DNA of 64,000 nucleotides from Thermoanaerobacterium aotearoense (lineage in GTDB: Bacteria; Bacillota; Thermoanaerobacteria; Thermoanaerobacterales; Thermoanaerobacteraceae). The notes below the pieces were generated by a model that did no database searches, was not told the DNA's origin, and worked only from the letters and a program-made list of their open reading frames with translations. The translations under genes were made by a program, and so were the position numbers. Shown here in pieces: positions 24,544 to 32,612 of the stretch (position 1 is the first letter of the stretch; every line of letters begins with the position of its first letter). Where the stretch lies: assembly GCF_009905255.1 (NCBI RefSeq), contig NZ_CP047602.1:806001-870000 (forward strand), in the 5' to 3' direction.

Positions 24544-25014
24544 ATGATGATAGATATGTCTAATTTAGTATGGGATGGAACATTCCAAATAACAATAGAA
24601 ACCCCATACAAAAGAAAAACAATCAGCTTGCATAATATGATAACCGATGCAGGTTTGAATTATATGAGGGATTTGCTTGATGGTACTGTCAATCCCCCAA
24701 CATCTATACAATATATAGCACTTGGTACATCAAATACGCCTGTATCAGCGTCAGACACAAAACTTGGTAATGAAGTATTCAGAAAAGCTGTAACAAAGCA
24801 AGAGACGCCGGGAACAGGACAAGTACAGACAACCTGCTATATAGCACCGTACGAGGCAAACGTAGATATTGAAGAAATAGGCGTATTTGCAGGACCTGAG
24901 GCAACAGATGCAAAAGATAGCGGTGTTATGATTGCAAGGGTGCTATGGTCGCATACAAAGAATGAATTAGAGAGTTTACAGATTGTGCGTACCGACACAA
25001 TAGGGAGGGCTTAA
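24544..25014 (+). CDS. Tail fibre/tip-associated protein
   Basis: 156 residues: 'KRKTISLHNMITDAGLNYMRDLL', 'IQYIALGTSNTPVSASDTKL' and 'VDIEEIGVFAGPEATDAKDSG' match a small tail-associated family common in Firmicutes phages and phage-like particles. Probably a structural tip or fibre base component. GGAGTGAGATG precedes the start. Confidence 0.65.
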   Translation: MMIDMSNLVWDGTFQITIETPYKRKTISLHNMITDAGLNYMRDLLDGTVNPPTSIQYIALGTSNTPVSASDTKLGNEVFRKAVTKQETPGTGQVQTTCYIAPYEANVDIEEIGVFAGPEATDAKDSGVMIARVLWSHTKNELESLQIVRTDTIGRA

Positions 25015-25016
25015 TT

Positions 25017-25247
25017 ATGACGTATACAAAAACACAATGGGAAGCAGGAATAACGCCATTAAATTCGACAAATTTAAACCATCTTGAAAGCCAGTATGAT
25101 GAAGTTAAAACTGAATTGCAAAAGACGGATGGAACCAGTGATATAAAAATACAAGCAATAAATTGTCTAATACAAGATGCAAATGGATATTTTAGTTCAA
25201 GCAATATAGAAGGTGCATTACAAGAACTCTATACTATTTCAAGATAA
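25017..25247 (+). CDS. Tail fibre N-terminal domain, stand-alone copy
   Basis: 76 residues that match the first 76 of the fibre gene at 25261: 'YTKTQWEAGITPLNSTNLNH', 'LESQYDEVKTELQKTDGTSD', then 'SSNIEGALQELYTIS'. It contains a 78-base segment identical at DNA level to the next gene. Either a separate short adaptor or a remnant left when the fibre gene was duplicated and exchanged. It has its own start but no distal fibre domain. Confidence 0.7.
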   Translation: MTYTKTQWEAGITPLNSTNLNHLESQYDEVKTELQKTDGTSDIKIQAINCLIQDANGYFSSSNIEGALQELYTISR

Positions 25248-25395
25248 AGAAGGTGATTAAATGGCGTATACAAAAACAGTTTGGAATGATAGTGCAGCTC
25301 CTGGAATCAGCGCTCCGAATTTAAACCATCTTGAAAGCCAGTATGATGAAGTTAAAACTGAATTGCAAAAGACGGATGGAACCAGTGATATAAAA
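25071..25395 (+). repeat. 78-bp exact direct repeat between two fibre genes
   Basis: 25071-25148 and 25318-25395 are identical over 78 bases, while the flanks have diverged. Exact identity amid divergence points to recent duplication, gene conversion or purifying pressure on a recombination tract. Confidence 0.85.
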
Positions 25396-26127
25396 CCGCA
25401 GGCAAAAAATATCTTGATACAGGATACAAATAATAATATAACTGCAACTAACGTAGAAGATGCATTGCAAGAGCTTGCAGGCAATGTTCAAACAGGCAAA
25501 AGCAAAATAGCAACTGCTATTACAGCTATGGGGCAGAGTGCAACTTCTACAGACACATTTGACACTTTGTCATCAAAAATTCGTGCAATATCGATAGATG
25601 CAAATGCTGGAGTAGGAGATGTGCTTTCAGGCAAAACATTTTATTCAGGTGGTAGTAAACAAACTGGAGCTATGCCAAATAATGGTGCAGTAATAATCAC
25701 GCCATCAACGCAAAATCAAGCTATCCCAGCTGGTTATCACAACGGCAGCGGATATGTAAAAGGTGATGCAAATTTAGTGGCGGCAAATATTAAGCATGGT
25801 ATTACTGTATTTGGTGTAACCGGGAGTTTCAGTCCACCTTACGACCAAGTATACACAGTAAGTACAACCACTACCGCATATCCACTTGGTTCGCAAATAC
25901 CTTTGCCATTTGTGCCAAAATTATTAGTTGTGTTTCCTACAGATGCTGGATACAGACCCGCTATCTATGATGCCATATATGGTTTTAGTATGACAAGCAC
26001 ATACATGGGAGGGTCTGGGTCTAGTACAATGTGGCTAAATTTATATTACACAGCAGGAAATTTATATTTTACATTAAGCGCACAGAATTTTTCATTTACT
26101 AAATTTAACTATTTTGCTTTTGCATAG
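25261..26127 (+). CDS. Tail fibre / receptor-binding protein
   Basis: 288 residues. An N-terminal attachment domain (about 1-75, shared with the preceding gene) is followed by a helical linker and then a repeat-like part, 'VLSGKTFYSGGSKQTGAMPNNG', as found in many Firmicutes phage fibres. The C-terminal 80 residues are beta-rich and aromatic ('TSTYMGGSGSSTMWLNLYYTAG'), the probable receptor-binding tip. Last structural gene before lysis. Confidence 0.78.
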   Translation: MAYTKTVWNDSAAPGISAPNLNHLESQYDEVKTELQKTDGTSDIKPQAKNILIQDTNNNITATNVEDALQELAGNVQTGKSKIATAITAMGQSATSTDTFDTLSSKIRAISIDANAGVGDVLSGKTFYSGGSKQTGAMPNNGAVIITPSTQNQAIPAGYHNGSGYVKGDANLVAANIKHGITVFGVTGSFSPPYDQVYTVSTTTTAYPLGSQIPLPFVPKLLVVFPTDAGYRPAIYDAIYGFSMTSTYMGGSGSSTMWLNLYYTAGNLYFTLSAQNFSFTKFNYFAFA

Positions 26128-26136
26128 AAAGGACGG

Positions 26137-26361
26137 ATGCAGATGGAACTTGAGGAGAAGGTGAATGACATGGAAGTATTGTTAGGCAAACACGATGAAA
26201 GACTAAAAAAGCTTGAGGAATGGCAGGCAAAACAGAATGGCAGTCTACAGCGTTTAGAGCAAAAGGTAGACGGAATATATACATGGCTGATAGGTTTAAT
26301 GGGAGGCGTAATAGCCTCTTTAATTATGCTTATAGTGAACTTTGCACTAATGAGGAAGTGA
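26137..26361 (+). CDS. XhlA-type holin-associated protein
   Basis: 74 residues. An N-terminal coiled coil ('LEEKVNDMEVLLGKHDERL', 'SLQRLEQKVDGIYTWL') is followed by one C-terminal membrane segment ('GLMGGVIASLIMLIVNFALM') and a basic end, the XhlA pattern. It works with holin and endolysin in membrane disruption. Immediately precedes the endolysin gene. Confidence 0.85.
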   Translation: MQMELEEKVNDMEVLLGKHDERLKKLEEWQAKQNGSLQRLEQKVDGIYTWLIGLMGGVIASLIMLIVNFALMRK

Positions 26362-26367
26362 AGAATA

Positions 26368-27243
26368 ATGAAAATAATAGACATCTCTAATCACAATCCA
26401 GTTCAGGACGCAACTAAAGTAAAAAATGCAGGTTATGCAGGCGTGATTGTAAAAGCAACAGAAGGGAAGACATACGTAGACCCAACATTTCAGACTAATG
26501 TCTCAAAATTATCGCAAGCTGGTATGCTATTCGGCACATATCATTTTGCAAGACCTGACAACAACCAGCCTGAAGATGAGACAACGAATTACTACAGGCA
26601 AATTGCTTCATTAACAACAAAATTACCGCCAATCTTAGACATCGAGGTAAATTGCAATTTAGGCAAAGATGCTCTAACTAACTGGATATTGCGATTTATT
26701 ACAGCTATGAAAAAACTGACAGGCAAAGACTGCATTATTTACACATATACAAGCTATCTCAATTCAAAATTAGACTATTCTAAACTGCAAAACTATAACT
26801 TTTGGATAGCAGACTATGGCAGTAAAGAGCCTGAAATTCCGCACATAATGTGGCAGTACACAAATAAAGAAAATGTACCGGAAATCGGTATCTGTGATTG
26901 TAGCATTGCCAACGACGATTTATCAATTCGGAAAGGAGGCGAAAGTGTGGATTGGATAAAACAATTACAACAAGAGCTCAACCAAGTATTAGGGACGAAC
27001 CTGACAGTTGACGGCGTATTAGGACCTGCTACAACAGCAGCTATAAAGCAATTTCAGCAAAAAGCAGGTTTGACGGCTGATGGCGTATATGGCCCTGCAA
27101 CAGCCGATGCTTTATCAAAGGCATTGGCAGAGCTTAATAAGTCTGCACAAAATACAACAACACAAACGACATCACAGGCTAAGGCACTTTTAAAAACGCT
27201 CACAATAAACATCTATTCAGATGGATCTTATGAAATAAAATAA
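26368..27243 (+). CDS. Endolysin: GH25 muramidase with peptidoglycan-binding domain
   Basis: 291 residues. The GH25 catalytic domain (about 1-190) has the acidic 'IDISNHNP' start, 'GVIVKATEGKTYVDP', 'FGTYHFARP' and the catalytic DIE in 'PPILDIEVN'. A PG_binding_1 domain follows (about 195-252, 'LTVDGVLGPATTAAIKQFQQ'), and then a Thr-rich linker and a short tail. It has no signal peptide, so release depends on the holin. Hydrolyses the beta-1,4 MurNAc-GlcNAc bond. Confidence 0.93.
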   Translation: MKIIDISNHNPVQDATKVKNAGYAGVIVKATEGKTYVDPTFQTNVSKLSQAGMLFGTYHFARPDNNQPEDETTNYYRQIASLTTKLPPILDIEVNCNLGKDALTNWILRFITAMKKLTGKDCIIYTYTSYLNSKLDYSKLQNYNFWIADYGSKEPEIPHIMWQYTNKENVPEIGICDCSIANDDLSIRKGGESVDWIKQLQQELNQVLGTNLTVDGVLGPATTAAIKQFQQKAGLTADGVYGPATADALSKALAELNKSAQNTTTQTTSQAKALLKTLTINIYSDGSYEIK

Positions 27244-27263
27244 TTTAAAGGAGAGGATAAATT

Positions 27264-27797
27264 ATGTTAGAAGGAAATACATTAGCAGTTTTAACACTTG
27301 TTATAGGAGTTGTAATAGGGGTAGTAGCAACGGTAGGTATAGCATTACCCTATGCGAAAAAGAAAGGTATAGACATAGAAAAATATTTGAACGAAGCTAA
27401 TGACACTGTCGTAAAAGTAGATCAAGTCTTTGATACAATCAAACCTTTTTTGCCACAAGTGCCTGCTTTAGGTATCATAGACAAAGTTCTCGAATACACA
27501 AAACTCGGTGTAAACAAAGCCGAGCAGCTTTACCACATCGGACAAATACAAGCAGACCAGAGAAAAGCAGAAGCAAAAAGTTTTATATTGGATGCTCTTA
27601 AACTTGCAAAGATAGACGTTACTCCCGAGCTTGACAAAGTTATAGACGGTGCAATTGAAGCGTCTGTGATGGCTTTAGGACATACGAAAGAAGCAGCGCA
27701 GGCACAAGTAGCAGCTACAACAGACACGCAAACACCTACTACCCAGACAACTGCAACCGCAAATACGCAGACAACTGCAACTACCCAGCAAAAATAA
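27264..27797 (+). CDS. Phage holin, LLH family
   Basis: 177 residues. One N-terminal membrane segment ('LAVLTLVIGVVIGVVATVGI') is followed by a basic 'AKKKGIDIEKYL', a helical body ('IDKVLEYTKLGVNKAEQLYH', 'ADQRKAEAKSFILDAL') and a low-complexity Thr/Gln tail, the pattern of the LLH holin family (Phage_holin_6_1). Placement directly after the endolysin and before a terminator fits. An unusual point is the long 35-residue Thr/Gln/Ala tail. Confidence 0.85.
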   Translation: MLEGNTLAVLTLVIGVVIGVVATVGIALPYAKKKGIDIEKYLNEANDTVVKVDQVFDTIKPFLPQVPALGIIDKVLEYTKLGVNKAEQLYHIGQIQADQRKAEAKSFILDALKLAKIDVTPELDKVIDGAIEASVMALGHTKEAAQAQVAATTDTQTPTTQTTATANTQTTATTQQK

Positions 27798-27801
27798 TCA
27801 T

Positions 27802-27824
27802 GGCCCTTCGGGGCCTATTTTTTT
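27802..27824 (+). terminator. Late operon terminator
   Basis: GGCCC-TTCG-GGGCC followed by TATTTTTTT. A UUCG-capped stem just after the holin gene, closing the late transcript. Confidence 0.92.
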
Positions 27825-27846
27825 ATGCCAAGAGTTAATTAATTTG

Positions 27847-27855
27847 TGCTATAAT
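27847..27855 (+). promoter_or_regulatory. Extended -10 promoter of the DUF3800 cassette
   Basis: TGC followed by TATAAT (27850-27855), an extended -10 element without a clear -35, 45 bases before the DUF3800 start and directly after the late terminator. Gives the cassette independent expression. Confidence 0.55.
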
Positions 27856-27899
27856 ATTAATAAAATGTAATAATAGATAAATATTACGAGGAGGGCTAT

Positions 27900-28598
27900 A
27901 TGGGCCAGGTATATAATATATATTGTGACGAGAGTTGTCATTTAGAACATGATGACAGTAAAGTAATGGTCATTGGAGGAATTTGGTGCCCTAAAAATAA
28001 AATAAAATATATTTCAGACAAGATAAAAGATCTAAAGATCAAGCATGGTATTAAACCAAATTTTGAAGTTAAATGGGTAAAAGTATCTCCTAATAAGATA
28101 GAATTTTATTCCGATATGATAAAGTTATTTTTAAAAGAAACAGATTTACATTTTAGATGCTTAATAGTATCAGACAAAACAAAATTAAGGCATTTTGATT
28201 TTAACCAAGACCATAATACTTTTTATGATAAAATGTATTATCTTATGTTATGTAATATTATCGATACATCAAATTCGTACAATATTTATATTGATATTAA
28301 AGATACTCATACTAACGAAAAAAGTAAAATTCTTGCTAAATATTTGAGAAACAAATATTATGACTATAATTGTAATATAATAAAAAAAATACAACCAGTT
28401 AATTCATCAGAAATTCAACTTATGCAGCTTGTGGATATTCTTATTGGAGCAGTTTCATATATAAATAGGGATCTAAAAAGCAGTGAGGCAAAGCTGCGTA
28501 TAACGAAAGAACTAAAGGAGCAATCAGGTTTAGCCTTAAATCATTCAACTAGCTTTTTTTCAAAGAAAATTAATATCTTTGTATGGGATCCATCTTAG
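27900..28598 (+). CDS. DUF3800 domain protein (RNase H-like fold)
   Basis: 232 residues. Hallmarks of DUF3800 are 'YCDESC' (Asp10, Glu11), 'VMVIGGIWCP', 'IYIDIKDTH' (Asp132) and 'QLMQLVDILIGAV' (Asp179). These acidic positions resemble an RNase H-like metal site. The biochemical function of the family is not established; members often occur in mobile elements and near defence genes. CGAGGAGGG precedes the start. Its 3' end lies against the next gene, suggesting a two-gene operon. Confidence 0.82.
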   Translation: MGQVYNIYCDESCHLEHDDSKVMVIGGIWCPKNKIKYISDKIKDLKIKHGIKPNFEVKWVKVSPNKIEFYSDMIKLFLKETDLHFRCLIVSDKTKLRHFDFNQDHNTFYDKMYYLMLCNIIDTSNSYNIYIDIKDTHTNEKSKILAKYLRNKYYDYNCNIIKKIQPVNSSEIQLMQLVDILIGAVSYINRDLKSSEAKLRITKELKEQSGLALNHSTSFFSKKINIFVWDPS

Positions 28599-28612
28599 GA
28601 GAAGATACTAAA

Positions 28613-29149
28613 ATGGACGATGAGCAACTGCTGTGTAAATGGCTTCCTCCTTTAGTTCAATTAAGTGAGTTTGATGGTAACTGGGATAATTATGATAACT
28701 TTTTATACGAAATTTTTAAGAAAGATTTTATAGAGAGTAGACCAATTTTTAAATTTAAAGAAGTCAGGATTAGAAAATATCCCATGGTAGCAAATAAAGA
28801 ACAGGCATATTTCCATGTAACTTCTGTAGATTCCTCGAAAACTTCAAATGATCTAAACGATAGAATACCTGATTTAAGGAGATGTGAAAGAATAGCCTGG
28901 ATAAGAAAAATAATTGAAAATTATAATTGTAGAGAAAATTGTAATGGGTGTAATAAGATAAAATATTGGCCAGAACCTTATAAAAAGTATAAGAGATGGC
29001 ATTTTCTTTTTGAAAATTTTAGATTTCTTGTTGTTCTTGAAGAAAGGGAAAATTATAATCTATTAATTTCGGCTTTTTATATTGAACATGAACATACTTT
29101 GCAAAAGAAAATTAAACAATATGAAAAATATAAAACAGAAGACGCCTAA
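28613..29149 (+). CDS. Putative BECR-fold nuclease/toxin-like protein, partner of DUF3800
   Basis: 178 residues. The pattern 'YFHVTSVDSSK' (His68), 'RIPDLRRCERIAWIRKIIENY' (residues about 84-104), a small Cys cluster CRENCNGC (106-113), then 'RWHFLFENFRFLVVLEERENY' and 'LLISAFYIEHEHTLQKK' resembles phage-associated BECR (barnase-EndoU-ColicinE5/RelE-like) nucleases. That assignment is pattern-based inference. Start at 28613 chosen because TTAGGAGA lies about 10 bases upstream; an in-frame ATG at 28583 overlaps the DUF3800 gene. Unknown as a pair. Confidence 0.55.
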   Translation: MDDEQLLCKWLPPLVQLSEFDGNWDNYDNFLYEIFKKDFIESRPIFKFKEVRIRKYPMVANKEQAYFHVTSVDSSKTSNDLNDRIPDLRRCERIAWIRKIIENYNCRENCNGCNKIKYWPEPYKKYKRWHFLFENFRFLVVLEERENYNLLISAFYIEHEHTLQKKIKQYEKYKTEDA

Positions 29150-29169
29150 ACTATAGTTTAGGCGTCTTC
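29138..29169. terminator. Perfect 14-bp+ palindrome at the end of the DUF3800 cassette
   Basis: GAAGACGCCTAAACTA and its exact reverse complement meet at the centre, so the whole 32 bases are self-complementary and include the gene's stop codon. On the plus strand no T-run follows; on the minus strand it is followed by a T-rich tract. Probably a transcription stop for one or both strands. Group IIC introns favour sites next to such hairpins, and an intron remnant lies 0.2 kb downstream. Confidence 0.6.
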
Positions 29170-29349
29170 AGGAACTCCTCCTACTACTTGGTAGTTGAGC
29201 TACTTTAAATATAATCTATTTCATCTAAAATGTCAACAATTATATTTTCCTGCAGGTAATATTATTATATGTATTATAGGCAAATATTATACAAATATCT
29301 CATTTAAAAATATTTTAAGATGAAACGTTGAAAATAATTTTTATGTTAA

Positions 29350-29497
29350 GTCCATTCAAAATAGAGAGCAACTCGTCTATAATTAAGCCGGAGCACCTAC
29401 TTTGTTGTAATTCTTAATGAACCGCCGTATACCGAACGGTACGTACGGTGGTGTGAGAGGACGCTGGATAAAATAATTATTCAGCTCCTACTCGATT
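29350..29497 (+). ncRNA. 3' remnant of a group II intron (domains V and VI, probably class C)
   Basis: Domain V is intact: ACCGCCGTA (29421-29429), TACC-GAAC-GGTA hairpin, a two-base CG bulge (29442-29443), then TACGGTGGT, giving a 9-bp lower stem with a CGC triad. GTGTGAGAGGACG follows, then a domain VI stem GCTGGATAA/TTATTCAGC and the typical intron end TCCTACTCGATT (to 29497). The stretch before it (AAGCCGGAGCACCTAC) fits the domain III/IV part. No reverse transcriptase gene and no 5' GTGCG start are present, so it is a truncated relic. The CGC triad and short domain V suggest class C (established for that class); the class call is inference. Confidence 0.78.
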
Positions 29498-29796
29498 ATG
29501 ATTTGGAACAATTTGAAATACGGATAGCTTTTACTAAATATGCTTTATTTGTGCAAGAAGATGCGATTAAATATTGTTTTTTGCAAAAGCAAAACCAAAC
29601 TAAATTATACAACATTTAATAAAACATAAAGTATTTTTAACATTAGAGAAACTAGATTAAGTAATTTTTTATTTTTTTTGAAGATTTATATCAAAATAAG
29701 AAGGAAAATGTAATTTTATAAAGAATAATAAATTAGTGGTTATTATTTTATTTTTATTTAGATTTTCTACTAAAACATTTAGAAATGGAGGAAAAA

Positions 29797-31425
29797 ATGA
29801 TACATAGTATTAAAATTAATGATTTTAGAATTTTTAAGAATATTTCAATGAATTTAGGAAGATATTTAACTGTTATTTCAGGTAAAAATGCTTTGGGGAA
29901 ATCAACATTACTCGGTATGATTGGGAACACATGTGAATTGAAAGCTAGTGAAGGTAGACCAATAATACAGAAGCAATTTAGAACTGAATTTAGTGAAATA
30001 TTTAAAGGCTCCGAAAAATTTGATTTAAGTGGTTCTAACAAATATACTGTTTATTTCTCAGATATAAAAAATCCTGATAAAATAGTTGATTACAGAACTT
30101 GTAGGATAACTTGGCCAACAACTAAAATAAAAACCACTAAAGGTGATATAAAGTATAAAAAAAGATTTCGTGTTATACCAGAAAAAACAGTTAGTAAAAG
30201 AAAATCAAGTAAAAAATATAGCTATCCAGTTTTGTATCTTGGTTTATCGAGGTTATATCCTATAGGTGAGTCAAATGAAGAAACACTTTCAGTAAAAAAT
30301 ATAAAATTAGAAGAAGATGAACGAATAATGTTTTTAACAAGTTATAAAGAAATATTGTCAATAGTAAATGATGAAGAAATCAGCATTGATTGTATAAATA
30401 TTGGAGAAACTGACAGAAAAAAGGGGATAGGAATATCTACGACCGAATATGATTCTTTAACAAACTCAGCTGGTCAAGATAATATTGGGCAGATACTTTT
30501 AGCAGTTTTATCTTTTTATAGATTAAAAAGAAATAATCCAGATAAATATAAAGGTGGTTTATTATTAATAGATGAATTAGAAGCAACTCTTCATCCTTAT
30601 GCTCAATCAGAGCTATTAAGACACTTAATTAAATATTGCAAGGAATTAGACTTACAAATAGTTTTTACAACACATAGTTTAACTATACTTCAATTAATTT
30701 GTGAAAAGACAAAATATAATAAAAAAGATGGGAATATAAACGATATTGAATTATTATATATTACTAAAGCAAATGGTACCTTGGAAATAAGACAAAGTAT
30801 AGAATATGCTACTATGTACAATGATTTAAATATTCAGTCAATAAAAGAAAATCCATCGAAAATTATAGTATATTCTGAAGATGATGAAACTAGATGGTTT
30901 GCACAAAAATTGCTGAATAAATATATTCATAGATTAGAGTTAGTAAATATAACTATGGGATTTTCTAATTTATTAAAATTAAACAAAGCCGATCCAAAAT
31001 ATTTTTCTAATATAATCTTTATAGTTGATGGAGATGTTAGAGATGAGGATATTGAAAAATATAAACTTCCTAATATTAATAATATTATCAAACTACCAGG
31101 AGGTAAAAGACCTGAAGAAATTTTATATTTATATTTAAAGGATATACCAGCAGAACATGAATTAAGGGAACAGATCACTAAATATAATTTTACAAAAGAA
31201 TATTTTCAAACACATTCTCCTGAAAAAGAGTATAAAGAAAAAGCAAAAGAAAGAGAACAGTATAAAAAATGGTTTAATGAGTATTTAGGCATTCTTATAG
31301 AACCATATAATGTATTCGATTTTTGGTATAAAGATAATAGAGAAGATTGCGATAAATTTATACAAACTTTTATTAATATTTTTAACTCAATTGCAGATAG
31401 ACTTCTGATGCAAAGAATTGACTAG
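29797..31425 (+). CDS. OLD-family-like ATPase-TOPRIM endonuclease
   Basis: 542 residues. ABC-type ATPase: 'INDFRIFKNISMNLG', Walker A GKNALGKST (about 29-37), signature-like 'NSAGQDNIGQ' (about 223-232), Walker B 'LLLIDELEATLH' (about 255-266) and a switch His in 'FTTHSLT'. The C-terminal TOPRIM part: 'IIVYSEDDETRWFAQ' (Glu361) and 'IIFIVDGDVRDE' (Asp411, Asp413). This is the OLD/GajA layout, a class with anti-phage nucleases. The start at 29797 has GGAGG 6 bases upstream. It lies in very AT-rich DNA at the prophage end, a likely late acquisition, and is followed by an adenine methyltransferase. Confidence 0.82.
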   Translation: MIHSIKINDFRIFKNISMNLGRYLTVISGKNALGKSTLLGMIGNTCELKASEGRPIIQKQFRTEFSEIFKGSEKFDLSGSNKYTVYFSDIKNPDKIVDYRTCRITWPTTKIKTTKGDIKYKKRFRVIPEKTVSKRKSSKKYSYPVLYLGLSRLYPIGESNEETLSVKNIKLEEDERIMFLTSYKEILSIVNDEEISIDCINIGETDRKKGIGISTTEYDSLTNSAGQDNIGQILLAVLSFYRLKRNNPDKYKGGLLLIDELEATLHPYAQSELLRHLIKYCKELDLQIVFTTHSLTILQLICEKTKYNKKDGNINDIELLYITKANGTLEIRQSIEYATMYNDLNIQSIKENPSKIIVYSEDDETRWFAQKLLNKYIHRLELVNITMGFSNLLKLNKADPKYFSNIIFIVDGDVRDEDIEKYKLPNINNIIKLPGGKRPEEILYLYLKDIPAEHELREQITKYNFTKEYFQTHSPEKEYKEKAKEREQYKKWFNEYLGILIEPYNVFDFWYKDNREDCDKFIQTFINIFNSIADRLLMQRID

Positions 31426-31522
31426 CCTTAATATAATATAAATTTGCTTAAATAATTATGGCCAGAAACAATAATTTATGGTAAAATCAAATATAATATA
31501 TTTGTTAGGAGAAGTGAAAATC

Positions 31523-32383
31523 ATGTCTAGTATGAGAACTTATACGCCTTTACGATATCCTGGTGGTAAAAATAAATTAACGGGATATGTAAAAAAAATA
31601 ATAATAGCTAATAATCTTAAAGGATGCATATACATTGAACCTTTTGCTGGTGGTGCAGCTATTGCATTAGCATTATTGATAGATGGCTATGCTTCCGAAA
31701 TTATTATAAATGATATTGACAAGTCGATATATGCATTTTGGTATTCAGTTTTAAACCATACAGATGAATTATGTTATTTAATTGAAAATACACCAATTAA
31801 TATAGATCAATGGCATAAACAAAAAGATATTCAAAGACATAAGGATAGTGCTAATTTGTTAGAACTAGGTTTTTCAACATTCTTTCTAAATAGGACTAAT
31901 AGATCTGGAATATTAAAGGCTGGTGTGATTGGTGGTTTAGAACAGAATGGAAAATATAAAATGGATTGTCGGTTTAATAAAAAACGGCTGATAAACCAAA
32001 TTAGATATATATCAAAATATAAGAATAATATAAAAATTTTTAATATGGATACTATTCAGTTATTAGATGTAGTATTACCTAAAATTGAAACTAAAAGCTT
32101 TATTTTTTTTGATCCTCCTTATTATAATAAAGGATCTACACTTTATGTAAATTATTATAATCATGAGGACCACCTAAAATTGAGTAAAAAAATAGGACAA
32201 ATTAAAGAACATTGTTGGATAGTTACTTATGATTATGTAAAAGCAATCAGTAAAATGTATAGTCAATATTTTCAAACAACCTATAAATTAAATTATACTG
32301 CACAAAGAAAATATACTGGATATGAAATAATGATTTACAGTAATAATCTTAATATTCCTAAAGAATGCAAAAGTGTGATTTGA
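31523..32383 (+). CDS. D12-class (Dam/DpnM-like) adenine-N6 DNA methyltransferase
   Basis: 286 residues. 'LRYPGGKNKL' (11-19) and 'IEPFAGGAA' (38-46) bind AdoMet; catalytic DPPYY at 197-201; 'TNRSGILKAGVIGG' is typical of the D12 class. It methylates adenine in a short site, GATC in the best known members; the specificity cannot be read here. The start at 31523 has TTAGGAGAAGTG upstream. No cognate restriction enzyme is adjacent; the preceding ATPase-TOPRIM nuclease is the nearest candidate partner, or the gene is an orphan prophage methylase protecting phage DNA. Confidence 0.88.
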   Translation: MSSMRTYTPLRYPGGKNKLTGYVKKIIIANNLKGCIYIEPFAGGAAIALALLIDGYASEIIINDIDKSIYAFWYSVLNHTDELCYLIENTPINIDQWHKQKDIQRHKDSANLLELGFSTFFLNRTNRSGILKAGVIGGLEQNGKYKMDCRFNKKRLINQIRYISKYKNNIKIFNMDTIQLLDVVLPKIETKSFIFFDPPYYNKGSTLYVNYYNHEDHLKLSKKIGQIKEHCWIVTYDYVKAISKMYSQYFQTTYKLNYTAQRKYTGYEIMIYSNNLNIPKECKSVI

Positions 32384-32597
32384 GTATAAAAGTTCCTGAA
32401 GGTGCTTTTGTAAATCTTATCGAAGTTTACATGCCTCCTGTTCGTAATGAAATGGCCAATAAAAGTGTAAATAAAACAGTAACAATTCCACGATGGTTGA
32501 ATGAGGCAGCAGAAAATGCAAACATAACTTTTCACAAGTACTTCAATACGCACTAAAAGAACAATTAAAAATAAGAGATAGATATAAAGCACTCTAA
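32365..32597 (+). pseudogene. HicB-like antitoxin remnant, frameshifted and N-truncated
   Basis: Frame 1 gives 'GAFVNLIEVYMPPVRNEMAN' and 'VNKTVTIPRWLNEAAENANI', the C-terminal HicB pattern. At a run of four T (32529-32532) the frame breaks. Reading on in the -1 frame restores the expected end, 'SQVLQYALKEQLKIRDRYKAL', to TAA at 32595-32597; one lost T explains the break. The usual N-terminal HicB half and the HicA toxin gene are absent, and the fragment overlaps the methyltransferase 3' end. A dead toxin-antitoxin relic. Confidence 0.75.
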
Positions 32598-32611
32598 AAT
32601 GGGTGCTTTTT
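32586..32611 (+). terminator. Intrinsic terminator near the prophage right end
   Basis: AAAGCAC pairs with GTGCTTT, 10-base loop, and the stem runs into TTTTT. It overlaps the end of the HicB remnant. Confidence 0.7.
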
Positions 32612-32612
32612 C

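Noticed and set aside
29170..29790. Full group II intron between the two cargo cassettes
   Set aside because: Only domains V-VI and a short piece before them are visible; no GTGCG-type 5' end and no reverse transcriptase in 0.6 kb.
29797..32383. PARIS-type anti-phage system
   Set aside because: PARIS has separate AriA ATPase and AriB TOPRIM proteins or a specific fusion. Here the layout is that of OLD/GajA, and the neighbour is a methyltransferase, not a known partner.
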